Origin: Leptotrichia sp. oral taxon 215 str. W9775
Lineage (GTDB): Bacteria > Fusobacteriota > Fusobacteriia > Fusobacteriales > Leptotrichiaceae
Assembly (NCBI RefSeq): GCF_000469505.1
Contig: NZ_KI272839.1
Location: forward strand, 1 to 34,345
Reading direction: 5' to 3'
Length of the DNA: 34,345 bases
Positions 1 through 9,277 of this stretch are shown piece after piece. The translations under genes were made by a program, and so were the position numbers. The notes under the pieces were generated by a model that was not told where the DNA came from, did no database searches, and saw only the letters and a program-made list of their open reading frames with translations. Each line of letters opens with the position of its first letter. Position 1 is the stretch's first letter.

Positions 1-62
1 AGGGAAAATCGGTCGTCGCCAAACTTTTTTTGTTTTTAAAAGTTTGTATTTAATGTTAATCT

Positions 63-87
63 GGAGTGGGTCATCACTCTTTTTTTA
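63..87 (+). terminator. intrinsic terminator of an upstream gene
   Basis: A 5-bp stem GAGTG (64-68) / CACTC (75-79) with a 6-nt loop is followed by eight T residues (80-87). It would end a transcript entering from the left edge; the gene it serves lies outside the window. The stem is short, so confidence is moderate. Confidence 0.5.
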
Positions 88-205
88 TTATTATCTTTAT
101 TTTAATACCTTTTTTTGATATACTGAATATGTAGGTAGATTTAAATTAATTTATAATGTTTTAAATTGGAAATTTAGATAATGATTAAATGAGAATAGGA
201 TAGAC

Positions 206-679
206 ATGAAATACGATACTTTATATTTTTTTGAGATATTGAAAGGGATGAAAAAGTTTTCTTTTAAATCCAGAAGTTTGGAAAATTCTGAAATGGATTG
301 GAACTATAAAGGAATAGGAAATACAAAAGTAGTTACAGAAACATTTTCTGATGGATATAAAATTTATTATTATGATGAGATTTTTATTGAAAATTATTAT
401 GATGAAAATAGAAATTTTATTCTTAAAGATAGAAAAATGTGGTACATGAATAAAAATGAATTAGTTTTTTATCATTTTAGAAATAATAGATATGAGAGAA
501 TTTTGGAATTTGTATTTATTGATGATAAGTTTGTATTAAGAGAAAGTTATGAATGTGGTTCTGATACTTATTCTGGGGATGTACAGTTTTTTGACTATGG
601 ATTCTGTTTTTCTATTAAAATAAAAGGAAAAAGGAAAGATGAATTAATAGAATATACGTATTATTTGGATAATTATTAG
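206..679 (+). CDS. small uncharacterised protein, DUF6314-like
   Basis: This 157-residue protein has no signal peptide or membrane segment and is rich in Tyr, Phe and charged residues. It looks like a single small beta-rich domain. The C-terminal third, with a Cys-Gly-Ser-Asp-x-Tyr-x-Gly motif followed by a Gly-Lys-x-Lys-Asp segment, resembles the end of the DUF6314 family (C-G-x-D-x-Y-x-G ... GP-x-KD), whose function is unknown. I recognised this by eye only. The start ATG has a modest AATAGGA SD. It stands alone between a terminator and gmhB, about 95 bases upstream of the latter, so co-transcription with gmhB is possible but nothing links their functions. Confidence 0.6.
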   Translation: MKYDTLYFFEILKGMKKFSFKSRSLENSEMDWNYKGIGNTKVVTETFSDGYKIYYYDEIFIENYYDENRNFILKDRKMWYMNKNELVFYHFRNNRYERILEFVFIDDKFVLRESYECGSDTYSGDVQFFDYGFCFSIKIKGKRKDELIEYTYYLDNY

Positions 680-774
680 CGAGGGAAAAGAATTAATTTG
701 CTAATTTATATACGGGTATTCACAGGTAATCAAGATATTTTAGAATTAAAATTTATATTATGACAGGTGTTTTT

Positions 775-1338
775 ATGAAAAATGATAAATTTGTGATATT
801 TGATAGGGATGGAGTAATTAATATTGAAAAATCTTATCTTTACAAGATTGAGGATTTTGAATATGAAACGGGTGTAATTGAAGGTTTAAAAAAGTTGAAA
901 AAGTTAGGGTATAGGTTTCTGATTATAACAAATCAGGCGGGCATTGCAAAGGGATATTATACGGAAGGAGATTACCTGAAGCTGGAAAAGTTTATTATGG
1001 ATGATTTAAAAAATAAAGGAATAGATATAGAAAAGACATATTACTGTCCACATCATCCTGAAGGGGAAGGGAGATACCGTAAAGAATGTGAGTGTAGAAA
1101 ACCAAGTGTAGGGAACTTTTTAAAGGCAATAAATGAATTTTCTATTGATGTAGAGAAATCCTTTATGGTGGGGGATAGAATAACAGATTTAATTCCTGCT
1201 GAAAAATTAGGATTTAAGACAGTAATGGTAAAAACTGGATATGGTCTGGAAAATATTTCTAAATTAGCAGATTATGGACTGAAGTCCTTAGTTGTGGAAA
1301 ATATTAATGAATTTGCAGATTTATTAATGAAAAAATAA
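775..1338 (+). CDS. gmhB: D-glycero-D-manno-heptose 1,7-bisphosphate 7-phosphatase (HAD family)
   Basis: GmhB removes the C7 phosphate of heptose 1,7-bisphosphate in the cytosol, a step towards ADP-heptose for the LPS inner core. The 187-residue sequence begins with the HAD nucleophile motif FDRDG (nucleophile about Asp10, acid/base about Asp12). It has the second HAD motif ITNQAG, and a Cys-x-His...Cys-x-Cys segment (CPHHP ... CECRKP) that in GmhB binds structural zinc. The third motif is MVGDRITDL. An ATG exists at 760, but it has no SD; the ATG at 775 has AGGTG (765-769) at 5-nt spacing, so 775 is preferred. Histidinol-phosphate phosphatases share the fold, but no his genes are nearby. The gene supports an organism with an outer membrane. 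Confidence 0.88.
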   Translation: MKNDKFVIFDRDGVINIEKSYLYKIEDFEYETGVIEGLKKLKKLGYRFLIITNQAGIAKGYYTEGDYLKLEKFIMDDLKNKGIDIEKTYYCPHHPEGEGRYRKECECRKPSVGNFLKAINEFSIDVEKSFMVGDRITDLIPAEKLGFKTVMVKTGYGLENISKLADYGLKSLVVENINEFADLLMKK

Positions 1339-1472
1339 GTTATTAGTTAGTTATATATGTGATGAAATAGGTAAAATTAGCTAAGAATGTATTGATATTT
1401 AAATATGAATATTGTTATTTGGAGAAGTTCTTCCGAGTAGTTCAAAATTTTTATAAAAATCTTCCAAATATA

Positions 1473-1501
1473 TTGAAAAAAAGAATTTCAAATGCTATAA
1501 T
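1473..1501 (+). promoter_or_regulatory. sigma70-type promoter of the mur/fts cluster
   Basis: TTGAAA (1473-1478), a 17-bp spacer and TATAAT (1496-1501), preceded by an extended -10 TG at 1493-1494. It lies 37 bases before murF and is the best promoter in this part of the window, so the division cluster probably starts here. Confidence 0.72.
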
Positions 1502-1537
1502 CTTATAATATAACAATGTATTTATTGGAGATAATTT

Positions 1538-2956
1538 ATGGATAGGAAAGATATATTTTGTGAAATTGTAAAGTGTGAATGTGATAAAAAATTTATAAAT
1601 ATAAAAAGAATTATAATGAATTCTAAAGAAGTTGAAAAAGATGATTTATTTGTAGCAATAAGAGGGGGAAATAAGTTTACGGGGGAAGCTCTTGAAAAAG
1701 GGGCATATGTAGTTTACGATGATAAAGATATTCAAATTGAAGAAAAGTTTAAAGAAAAAGCTTTTTATGTAAATGACAGTGTAGAATTTTTACAGGAATT
1801 TGCAGAAAAGTGGCGTAAAAATCTCAATTTAAAGGTAATTGGGATAACAGGAAGTAATGGAAAAACAACAGTGAAGGATATGATATATCATCTTTTATCT
1901 GTAAAATATAAAGGTAAAAAAACAGAAGGGAATTATAATAACCATATTGGATTACCCTTCACTTTGTTGCGTGCGGAAAAAGGTGATGATTTTATTATAC
2001 TTGAAATGGGTATGAGCGGTTTTGGAGAAATAGACCTTCTTGGAAAAATTTCTTCACCTGATATAAGTGTAATAACAAATATTGGAGAATCTCATTTGGA
2101 GTTTCTGAAAACAAAGAAAAATGTATTTAAGGCAAAAACAGAAATAATTCCTCATACAAAGGAAACATTAGTTATAAATGGCGATGATGAATATCTTAAG
2201 GATATTGATGAAAATAGTCTGAAGGAAAATGGATTAAAAACAGTAAAAATTTTAAATATGGGAAATGATAAAAATCATATGGAAAATATTAAAAAGTCAG
2301 TTAAATCAAATAATGATTTTTATTATGGAGATATTGATTTCAATGAAGTTGAGACAAAGTTTACGTTGGAATATTTTGATGAAAACTGTAAAAAATGGAC
2401 TCATAAGTTTTATAATACGAATGTATTAGGAGAACATAATATTTTAAATTTAACTATAGCTGTTTCTGTAGCAAAAGAGATGGCTTTAGGAGATGAAGAA
2501 ATAGAAAAAGCTGTAAAAGATATAGTTTTAACAAATATGAGATTTCAAATTATTACAAAAGGGAAAACAACATATATAAATGATGCATATAATGCAAGTC
2601 CTATGTCTATGAAGAAATCTTTAGAGACATTTTCAAAAATATACAATGACAGGGAAAAAATAGCAGTAATCGGTGATATGCTTGAACTTGGTGAGCAGGA
2701 AGGGGAATTACATGCTTCAATTTTTGATGTAATAGTAAATACTAATTTAAATAGACTTTATCTATATGGTCCAAGAATGAGATTTCTATATGACAGAATA
2801 AGGGAAAATTCTAATAATGAAAATATTAAAAAAATTGAAACAGAATATTTTGAAAGTAAAGAACAGATAAAGGAAAAACTGGAAGGGATAAAAGAGGAAA
2901 AGGTAGTATTGATTAAGGCTTCAAGAGGAATGAAACTGGAAGAGGTTATGGAATAG
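1538..2956 (+). CDS. murF: UDP-MurNAc-tripeptide:D-Ala-D-Ala ligase
   Basis: MurF adds the D-Ala-D-Ala dipeptide to UDP-MurNAc-tripeptide, the last cytoplasmic step in making the UDP-MurNAc-pentapeptide. At 472 residues it has the normal length. The N-terminal substrate domain (about 1-95) contains DLFVAIRG; the ATP P-loop GITGSNGKTT starts at about residue 102. The central domain has EMGMSGFGEI and TNIGESHLE, and the C-terminal domain has INDAYNASPMSM, a MurF hallmark that separates it from MurC, MurD and MurE. Its SD is TTGGAG, 7 nt before the ATG. It is the first gene of the cluster and is followed by mraY, whose product uses the finished pentapeptide. Confidence 0.95.
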   Translation: MDRKDIFCEIVKCECDKKFINIKRIIMNSKEVEKDDLFVAIRGGNKFTGEALEKGAYVVYDDKDIQIEEKFKEKAFYVNDSVEFLQEFAEKWRKNLNLKVIGITGSNGKTTVKDMIYHLLSVKYKGKKTEGNYNNHIGLPFTLLRAEKGDDFIILEMGMSGFGEIDLLGKISSPDISVITNIGESHLEFLKTKKNVFKAKTEIIPHTKETLVINGDDEYLKDIDENSLKENGLKTVKILNMGNDKNHMENIKKSVKSNNDFYYGDIDFNEVETKFTLEYFDENCKKWTHKFYNTNVLGEHNILNLTIAVSVAKEMALGDEEIEKAVKDIVLTNMRFQIITKGKTTYINDAYNASPMSMKKSLETFSKIYNDREKIAVIGDMLELGEQEGELHASIFDVIVNTNLNRLYLYGPRMRFLYDRIRENSNNENIKKIETEYFESKEQIKEKLEGIKEEKVVLIKASRGMKLEEVME

Positions 2957-2984
2957 AAATATATAATTATTAAATAAACTATGG

Positions 2985-3035
2985 AAAGGAGCTATGTGGA
3001 ATCGTAGACAAATTTAGATTACCACATAAGATGAG
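2985..3035 (+). promoter_or_regulatory. SD-hairpin-start leader of mraY
   Basis: A strong SD AAAGGAG (2985-2991) lies 44 nt before the mraY ATG, too far for normal initiation. Between them is an inverted repeat: TATGTGG (2993-2999) pairs with CCACATA (3022-3028), and AATC (3000-3003) with GATT (3017-3020), leaving one bulged A and a 13-nt loop. If the stem forms, the effective SD-to-ATG distance is about 8 nt. No other SD is visible near the ATG. The repeat is seen directly; its role in initiation is inferred. Confidence 0.55.
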
Positions 3036-4124
3036 ATGTTATATTTATTACAATCATTATTTATAAATAATTGGGGAGTTTTAAGAATATTTAAGTCAAT
3101 AACAATAAGAGCTTCAATAGCTTTTATAATAGCATTTGTATTTATGCTTATTTTTGGAAAGCCTTTTATTAAATGGCTGAAGAAGAAAAAATATGGAGAT
3201 ACTGCAAGGGAAGAAGGACCCCAGTCACATTTCAGTAAATCTGGAACGCCAACGATGGGAGGTCTTTTAATAATAGGTGCAATAATTTTTTCTACACTGA
3301 TAGCAGGTAATTTTACAAATAAATTTATTATTTTTCTGTTTATTATAACAATTTTATTTACTACAATAGGATTTTATGACGATTATTTGAAACTTACGAA
3401 ACATAAGAATGGACTTTCAGGAAAGAAAAAAATATTAGGCCAGTTTATAATTACAGGACTTACTTTTGCATTTATCTGTAAGTATGGGGTAATAAATAAG
3501 ACATTGGATTTTTCAATAGTAAACCCTCTTATAAAAGGATCATTCCTATATATAACACCAGTATTATTCTTTGTATTTATGCTTTTTGTTATAATAGGAT
3601 CTTCAAATGCAGTAAATCTTACAGACGGTCTTGATGGACTTGTAAGTGGACCGATTATAGTAGTAAGTGTTACATTACTTATAATAACTTACTTGACAGG
3701 GCATTATGAATATGCAAAATACTTAAATTTGTATTATGTAAGGGAAAGTGCTGAAATTACCGTGTATCTTGCTTCAGTTATTGGAGCGTTAATTGGGTTT
3801 TTATGGTATAATTTCTATCCTGCACAAATGTTCATGGGAGATACAGGATCTCTTACATTAGGTGGAATATTGGGAATAATAGTTATATTCCTGAAACAGG
3901 AACTGTTACTGCCGATAGCAGGATTTATATTTATCATGGAAGCACTTTCAGTAATGATACAGGTTTGGCACTATAAAACATTTAAAAAGAGAGTATTCAG
4001 AATGGCGCCTATACATCACCATTTTGAAATGCTGGGAATACCTGAAACAAAAGTTACTATCAGATTCTGGATTGTAACTATTATGACGTGTCTTCTGACA
4101 TTTGTAATATTGAAATTAAGATAG
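3036..4124 (+). CDS. mraY: phospho-MurNAc-pentapeptide transferase
   Basis: MraY moves phospho-MurNAc-pentapeptide from UDP to undecaprenyl phosphate in the inner membrane, producing lipid I. At 362 residues, with about ten hydrophobic helices, it has the family architecture. Visible catalytic signatures are FYDDYLK (about Asp115-Asp116), NLTDGLDG (about Asp197), FMGDTGSL, and the MraY-specific PIHHHFE near the C-terminus. The N-terminus MLYLLQSL followed by a SITIRA segment agrees with other MraY proteins and supports the ATG at 3036, despite the lack of an adjacent SD; the leader hairpin described separately may supply it. It lies between murF and murD. Confidence 0.95.
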   Translation: MLYLLQSLFINNWGVLRIFKSITIRASIAFIIAFVFMLIFGKPFIKWLKKKKYGDTAREEGPQSHFSKSGTPTMGGLLIIGAIIFSTLIAGNFTNKFIIFLFIITILFTTIGFYDDYLKLTKHKNGLSGKKKILGQFIITGLTFAFICKYGVINKTLDFSIVNPLIKGSFLYITPVLFFVFMLFVIIGSSNAVNLTDGLDGLVSGPIIVVSVTLLIITYLTGHYEYAKYLNLYYVRESAEITVYLASVIGALIGFLWYNFYPAQMFMGDTGSLTLGGILGIIVIFLKQELLLPIAGFIFIMEALSVMIQVWHYKTFKKRVFRMAPIHHHFEMLGIPETKVTIRFWIVTIMTCLLTFVILKLR

Positions 4125-4251
4125 GAATGTAAATTTTATAATATAAAAACTTTATAATTATGACAGAAACCGCAACAATAAAGTCATATAATATTCAGAT
4201 TAGTTTAAATCATGGGGAAAAAGACTGTATAATGAAAAGAGGAAAGTAAAA

Positions 4252-5619
4252 ATGGAAAAGGCGGTAGTATTTGGTGCAGGACTGAGTGGACTTGGAGCCA
4301 AAGAATTATTAGAAAAAAAAGGTTATGAAGTATATCTGGTAGATGATAAAAATGGAATGCCTTCAAGTGAGGCAATGGAACTTTTAGATAAGGAAAAGAT
4401 AGAATTTATCGTAAAAAGTCCTGGAATTCCATGGAAAGTGGAATTACTTGTAAAGGCTAAAGATAAAAATATAAAGATAATTTCAGAAATAGATCTGGCG
4501 TATAAGTATATGGATAAAAACATAAAGGTCATTTCTTTTACAGGAACAAATGGTAAAACAACGACAGCCACTAAAATGTATGAACTGTTGGAATATGCAG
4601 GAAAAAAGGCTAGACTTGCAGGAAATGCAGGATTCTCTTTTGCAAAGCTTGTAGCTGATGAAGAAGAACTTGAATATATTGTTCTGGAATTAAGCAGCTA
4701 TCAGCTTGAAAACAACCCGCAGATACATTCACACATAGCTGGAATAATAAACCTTACTCCGGATCATCTTGCAAGATATGATTCTGTTGAAGAATATTAC
4801 ATTACAAAATTCAATATTTTTTCCAGACAGACAGAACAGGATTTTGCACTTATTAATCTGGATGATGAAGTTTTTAAGAAGTTATATGATGAAAAAGAAT
4901 TATGGAAAAATATAAAATCGGAAAAAATTTATTTAAGCAAAGAAAAAAAGGGTAATGTATTTGTTATGGATGGAATAGTCTATACAATGAAAAATCTTGA
5001 AAAAAAAGCGGATGAAGTGAAAAATGAAGATATTCATGAATATGCAGAAGCCCTTATACCTGTTAGGGAACTTTCATTAAAAGGAAGCCATAATCTTGAA
5101 AATATGCTGTTTTTAATAGGAGCGGCAAAGATACTGGGAATACCTGATGAAAAAACGGTTGAATTTTTAAAAACAACAAAGGCTCTGGAACATCGTCTTG
5201 AAAACTTTTTCATCAAAGGGAAAACAGTTTTTATAAATGATTCAAAAGGAACTAATGTTGAGTCAACATTAAAGGCGATAGATTCTTTTGATAACTCCAT
5301 TATATTAATTTTAGGAGGAGATGATAAGAAAATATCCAACAGGGAACTGGTTGAAAGAATAAAGGAAAGAGTTGACAGTGTCTATCTGATAGGAGATAAT
5401 GCACCTCTTCTTATAAAGGATATGGAAGAAGTGGGGTATAAAAATTATAGAAATATGGAAACTTTAGAAAATATACTTGACTATTTTAAGAAAAATATGG
5501 ATTTTTCTAAAGAGCAGACAGTATTATTTTCGCCGGCAACATCAAGTTTCTGTCAGTTTAAAAATTTTGAGCATCGGGGAAACGTCTTTAAGGAACTGAC
5601 AGTAAAGGTTTTGGGATAA
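4252..5619 (+). CDS. murD: UDP-MurNAc-L-alanine:D-glutamate ligase
   Basis: MurD adds D-glutamate to UDP-MurNAc-L-Ala in the cytosol with ATP hydrolysis. The 455-residue protein opens with a Rossmann-like UMP-binding segment (VFGAGLSGLGAKELL), then SPGIPW. The P-loop SFTGTNGKTTT lies at about 95-105, with the ELSSYQLE, NLTPDHLARY and FINDSKGTN motifs typical of MurD downstream. The ending SPATSSFCQFKNFEHRG is also MurD-like. The SD is AGAGGAAAG just before the ATG. A 127-base gap separates it from mraY; a TATAAT lies in it at 4228-4233, but no convincing -35 was found. Confidence 0.95.
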   Translation: MEKAVVFGAGLSGLGAKELLEKKGYEVYLVDDKNGMPSSEAMELLDKEKIEFIVKSPGIPWKVELLVKAKDKNIKIISEIDLAYKYMDKNIKVISFTGTNGKTTTATKMYELLEYAGKKARLAGNAGFSFAKLVADEEELEYIVLELSSYQLENNPQIHSHIAGIINLTPDHLARYDSVEEYYITKFNIFSRQTEQDFALINLDDEVFKKLYDEKELWKNIKSEKIYLSKEKKGNVFVMDGIVYTMKNLEKKADEVKNEDIHEYAEALIPVRELSLKGSHNLENMLFLIGAAKILGIPDEKTVEFLKTTKALEHRLENFFIKGKTVFINDSKGTNVESTLKAIDSFDNSIILILGGDDKKISNRELVERIKERVDSVYLIGDNAPLLIKDMEEVGYKNYRNMETLENILDYFKKNMDFSKEQTVLFSPATSSFCQFKNFEHRGNVFKELTVKVLG

Positions 5620-5662
5620 TAATAGCTTTTATGATAATAATGAATAATAATAGGAGAAAAAA

Positions 5663-6799
5663 TTGAAAAATAAAAGAATGTTAGGAACAACCCTTATAAT
5701 TGTAATGATAATTTTAATGGGGCTGAGTATCGCCATGATAGCAAGCGTAAGTTTTCCAAAAGGATATAAGGACTATAAAAATAATTATTATTTTGTAACG
5801 AAGCAGATTATCTGGTTTGGGTTTGGAACGTTGGCTTTTTGGATAACATCAAAATTTAAGTATACATGGTATAAAAAAATAAAGGGATATTTATATTTAA
5901 TAGGTGCTGCACTTCTTATAGCGGTTCTTTTTTCGAAGGAAGTAAATGGAGCTAGAAGATGGTTTACATTGGGAGGATTCAGGATGCAGCCGTCGGAACT
6001 GGCAAAATTAATAATAATAATATTTCTGGCTGGAATAATAGATTACTGTGAAAGAAAAAAAATAAACACTCAAAAATTTAATTTTTTTATGAGACAGTTA
6101 ATTCCGTTACTGGTATATGTAGTTCTTATTATAGCTGAAAAAGCATTCAGCAGCACGGTTCAGATAGCTTTTATAGGTATGGCAATGATATTTGTCTCAG
6201 GAGTGAACATAGCTCAGTTTCTTACGTTGCTCTTAGCGGCAGGATTTGCCGGAATGATAAGTATAATGAGTACGCCGTACAGGATGAAAAGGTTTATAGG
6301 ATTTAAATCACCTGAGTTGAACTATCAGGCACAACAATCACTTATAGCAATAGGAAGCGGAAAACTTATTGGTAAATTTTATGGAAATGGATTGCAGAAG
6401 TTTTTCTATCTTCCGGAAATTCATACAGATTATATATTTGCAGGGTATGCGGAAGAAATGGGATTTGTAGGTTCAATAATTCTCCTTCTGATTTATATTG
6501 TCCTGCTGTCTGTAATTTTAATAACGTTAGTTGAAAAAAAGGATAGATATGCTAAATATATTCTGACAGGAATATTTGTAATGTTTTCTTCCCAAATACT
6601 GGGAAATATAGCTGTTGTGTCAAATATAGTACCTTCAACCGGTATACCTTTACCACTTTTAAGTTATGGAGGAAGTACGACAATTGTAACAATGGCCGCA
6701 CTGGGAATAGTGTATAACATTATAAAATCATTATATGCAGAAGAGGAACAGGAAAGACTGAAAAAAGAAAGAATTCAGGAAGAAAATCAGGAAGCTTAA
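5663..6799 (+). CDS. ftsW: SEDS-family peptidoglycan glycosyltransferase, FtsW type
   Basis: SEDS proteins polymerise glycan strands from lipid II at the membrane; FtsW does this at the division septum. The 378-residue protein has about ten membrane helices. Family signatures are GARRWFTLGGFRMQPSELAKL in the first half and a PSTGIPLPLLSYGGS motif near the end. RodA and SpoVE share these; placement between murD and murG favours FtsW. The start is TTG at 5663, chosen because TAGGAG (5651-5656) lies 6 nt upstream; the next in-frame ATG (5678) is 21 nt from that SD. The cytoplasmic tail is rich in Glu and Lys. Confidence 0.9.
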   Translation: MKNKRMLGTTLIIVMIILMGLSIAMIASVSFPKGYKDYKNNYYFVTKQIIWFGFGTLAFWITSKFKYTWYKKIKGYLYLIGAALLIAVLFSKEVNGARRWFTLGGFRMQPSELAKLIIIIFLAGIIDYCERKKINTQKFNFFMRQLIPLLVYVVLIIAEKAFSSTVQIAFIGMAMIFVSGVNIAQFLTLLLAAGFAGMISIMSTPYRMKRFIGFKSPELNYQAQQSLIAIGSGKLIGKFYGNGLQKFFYLPEIHTDYIFAGYAEEMGFVGSIILLLIYIVLLSVILITLVEKKDRYAKYILTGIFVMFSSQILGNIAVVSNIVPSTGIPLPLLSYGGSTTIVTMAALGIVYNIIKSLYAEEEQERLKKERIQEENQEA

Positions 6800-6837
6800 G
6801 TTTTAAATTACAAAAAAGAAAGAAGTGGAGAAATAAT

Positions 6838-7887
6838 ATGAAAAAAGTAGTATTTACAACAGGAGGAACAGGAGGGCACATATATCCTGCCCTATCTATT
6901 GCAAGAAAATTAAGGGAAAAAAATACGGAAGTATTATTTATAGGAACAAAGCATAGAATGGAAAAGGAACTGGTGCCAAATGAAAACTTTAAATTTATAG
7001 GACTTGATGTACTACCTTTAAGATCCATAATTTCTTTTTTTAAAATGGCAGGTGCTATATTTAAAACAATAGGAATATTGAAAAAGGAAAAACCTACAGA
7101 AATAATAGGTTTTGGAAATTATATAACAATACCTGTTCTTGTGGCGGCGATAGTATTGAGAATACCTTACTATCTACAGGAACAGAACTGTACAATGGGT
7201 CAGGCAAATAAATATTTTTACAAATGGGCCAGAAAAGTATTTATAGCTTTTGAAAATACACTGAACCACATACCTGAAAAGTATAAAACAAAATTTGTTG
7301 TAACTGGTAACCCGTTAAGAGAAGAATTTTACACTAAAGATAAAAATGAAGAAAGAAAAAATCTTGAAATAGGAGAAGATGAAAAGGTTATTCTTGTAAT
7401 TGGAGGCAGCCTGGGAGCTAAAAGTATAAATGAAGCAGTTATAAAAAATTGGGAAAAAATAATATCTGATGAAAAAATAAAATTATTCTGGGGAACAGGA
7501 AAGGATAATTTTGAAGAAAATACATACAGAATGAAAAATTTTGGTAATTCAGTAGTTAAACCTTATTTTAACAATGTTGCAGATATAATGTCTGCATCAG
7601 ATTTAGTAATATGCAGGGCAGGAGCTTCAACTATTTCTGAGCTTATTCAGCTGGAAAAACCGTCAATATTGATTCCTTATGATTTTGTTGGTCAGAAGGA
7701 AAATGCTGATGTTCTGGAATATGTGAACGGAGCAAAGATATTTACAAATGAAACTGCGGATAAGGCGGTCGAGGAAGCAATGACTCTTGTAAAACAGGAT
7801 GAAATGCTGGAATTTATGAAGGAAAATATAAGAAAACTTAAAAAAGGTAATGCGGCTGATACAATAATACATGAAATGGGACTATAA
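6838..7887 (+). CDS. murG: lipid II synthase (GlcNAc transferase)
   Basis: MurG transfers GlcNAc from UDP-GlcNAc to lipid I on the inner face of the membrane, yielding lipid II, the substrate of FtsW. The 349-residue GT-B protein carries the N-terminal glycine-rich loop TTGGTGGHIYPALS (about 7-20), the lipid-side motif QEQNCTMGQANKY, VTGNPLREEF, a second glycine-rich loop VIGGSLGAKSINE, and the UDP-GlcNAc-binding segment ICRAGASTISEL followed by PFDFVGQKENA-like sequence. All are standard MurG features. SD: AGAAGTGGAG before the ATG. It lies 38 bases after ftsW, probably in the same transcript. Confidence 0.95.
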   Translation: MKKVVFTTGGTGGHIYPALSIARKLREKNTEVLFIGTKHRMEKELVPNENFKFIGLDVLPLRSIISFFKMAGAIFKTIGILKKEKPTEIIGFGNYITIPVLVAAIVLRIPYYLQEQNCTMGQANKYFYKWARKVFIAFENTLNHIPEKYKTKFVVTGNPLREEFYTKDKNEERKNLEIGEDEKVILVIGGSLGAKSINEAVIKNWEKIISDEKIKLFWGTGKDNFEENTYRMKNFGNSVVKPYFNNVADIMSASDLVICRAGASTISELIQLEKPSILIPYDFVGQKENADVLEYVNGAKIFTNETADKAVEEAMTLVKQDEMLEFMKENIRKLKKGNAADTIIHEMGL

Positions 7888-7918
7888 TAACATATAAAAT
7901 AGAGGAAGAGAGGCAGAG

Positions 7919-9262
7919 ATGTTAACGAATGTCAGAAATGTTTATTTCAGTGGAATAAACGGTATAGGAATGAGTGGACTTGCAAAAATTCTTGTAAAGG
8001 AAGGTTATAATGTGGCAGGTTCAGATCTTGAAAGAAAAGCCATAACTCAGGAAATGGAAGAAATGGGAATTAAAATATATATAGGTCAGGTTGAGGAAAA
8101 TGTTAAGGATAAAGGAATAGACTTATTTGTCTATTCTACTGCAATAAGGGAAACAAATCCTGAATATAAATATGTTGTGGAAAATAATATAAAAAAGATA
8201 AAAAGAGGACAGCTTCTTGCAGAAATAATGAATAAATTTGAAGGAATTGCCGTTGCAGGAACTCATGGGAAAACTACTACAAGCTCAATGATGAGCGTGG
8301 CTTTTCTGGAAAAGGATCCTTTTATCGTTGTTGGTGGTATAATTCCTGAAATTAACAGTAACAGTAAAATAGGAAATTCAGAATATTTTATCGCTGAAGC
8401 AGATGAAAGTGATAACTCATTTCTGTATATAAAGCCTAAGTATTCTGTTGTTACAAATGTGGAGCCGGATCATCTTGAACATCATGGAACTTATGAAAAT
8501 ATAAAGAGATCTTTTGAAAAATTTATTGACAGTACTGAAAAGTTAGCTCTTCTTTGTAAAGACTGTGCTGAAATACCAGAACTTAACATAAAAAATAAAA
8601 ATATAATATGGTACAGTGTAAAAAGGGAAGATGCACATATATTTGCAACAAATATAAGAGTTATTGACGGACATACAAAATATGAAGTAATAAAAAATGG
8701 TAAGAATTTAGGAGAATTTGAACTTTCCATTCCTGGAGAGCATAATGTTTCAAATTCGCTTCCGGTTATATATCTTGCACATGAAATGAACTGTAATATG
8801 GAAACTGTTAAGGAAAGATTACTTAATTTCAAGGGGGCAAATAGAAGATATCAGGTAATTTATGATAATAATATAAGAATAATAGATGATTATGCACATC
8901 ATCCAACAGAAATAAAAGTAACTATTGATGCGGCACAGGAAACAGAAAAAGGGAAAATAACATTGATTTTCCAGCCACACAGATATAGCAGAACAAAATT
9001 TTTCTTTGATGATTTTGCAAAAGCATTAGGAAGAATTGATAATCTGGTTTTACTACCAATTTATGCGGCAAGTGAAGATAACACATATGGTGTCACTTCT
9101 GAATCTCTTGCTGAAAAAATAGGTAACGGGGCAAGAGTATGCAGCGAAGCTGAAATAGAAGAAATGATAAGAAATAACAGGGAAACTGATGATACATATA
9201 TATTCATGGGAGCAGGAAGTATTTCAAAATTGGCCCATGATATAATAGACAGATTAAAATAA
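7919..9262 (+). CDS. murC: UDP-MurNAc:L-alanine ligase
   Basis: MurC adds the first amino acid, L-alanine, to UDP-MurNAc in the cytosol. At 447 residues it has the usual length. The N-terminal UDP-binding motif GINGIGMSGLAKIL (about 13-26) is diagnostic, the P-loop GTHGKTTTSSM begins at about residue 114, and EADESDNSF, TNVEPDHLEHHG, DDYAHHPTEI and FQPHRYSRT are all MurC signatures. SD: AGAGGAAGAGAGG a short distance before the ATG. It is followed 15 bases later by murB, whose product makes its substrate, so the two steps are encoded together. Confidence 0.96.
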   Translation: MLTNVRNVYFSGINGIGMSGLAKILVKEGYNVAGSDLERKAITQEMEEMGIKIYIGQVEENVKDKGIDLFVYSTAIRETNPEYKYVVENNIKKIKRGQLLAEIMNKFEGIAVAGTHGKTTTSSMMSVAFLEKDPFIVVGGIIPEINSNSKIGNSEYFIAEADESDNSFLYIKPKYSVVTNVEPDHLEHHGTYENIKRSFEKFIDSTEKLALLCKDCAEIPELNIKNKNIIWYSVKREDAHIFATNIRVIDGHTKYEVIKNGKNLGEFELSIPGEHNVSNSLPVIYLAHEMNCNMETVKERLLNFKGANRRYQVIYDNNIRIIDDYAHHPTEIKVTIDAAQETEKGKITLIFQPHRYSRTKFFFDDFAKALGRIDNLVLLPIYAASEDNTYGVTSESLAEKIGNGARVCSEAEIEEMIRNNRETDDTYIFMGAGSISKLAHDIIDRLK

Positions 9263-9277
9263 GGAGATTTTAGTTAA

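Noticed and set aside
2994..3017. A mini-ORF (ATG TGG AAT CGT ... TAG) before mraY as a leader peptide
   Set aside because: Its ATG is only 2 nt from the SD, too close for initiation, and the codons show no attenuation pattern; the inverted repeat explains the sequence better.
4205..4233. Promoter before murD
   Set aside because: A TATAAT is present, but the -35 is poor and the predicted start of transcription would fall in the murD SD.
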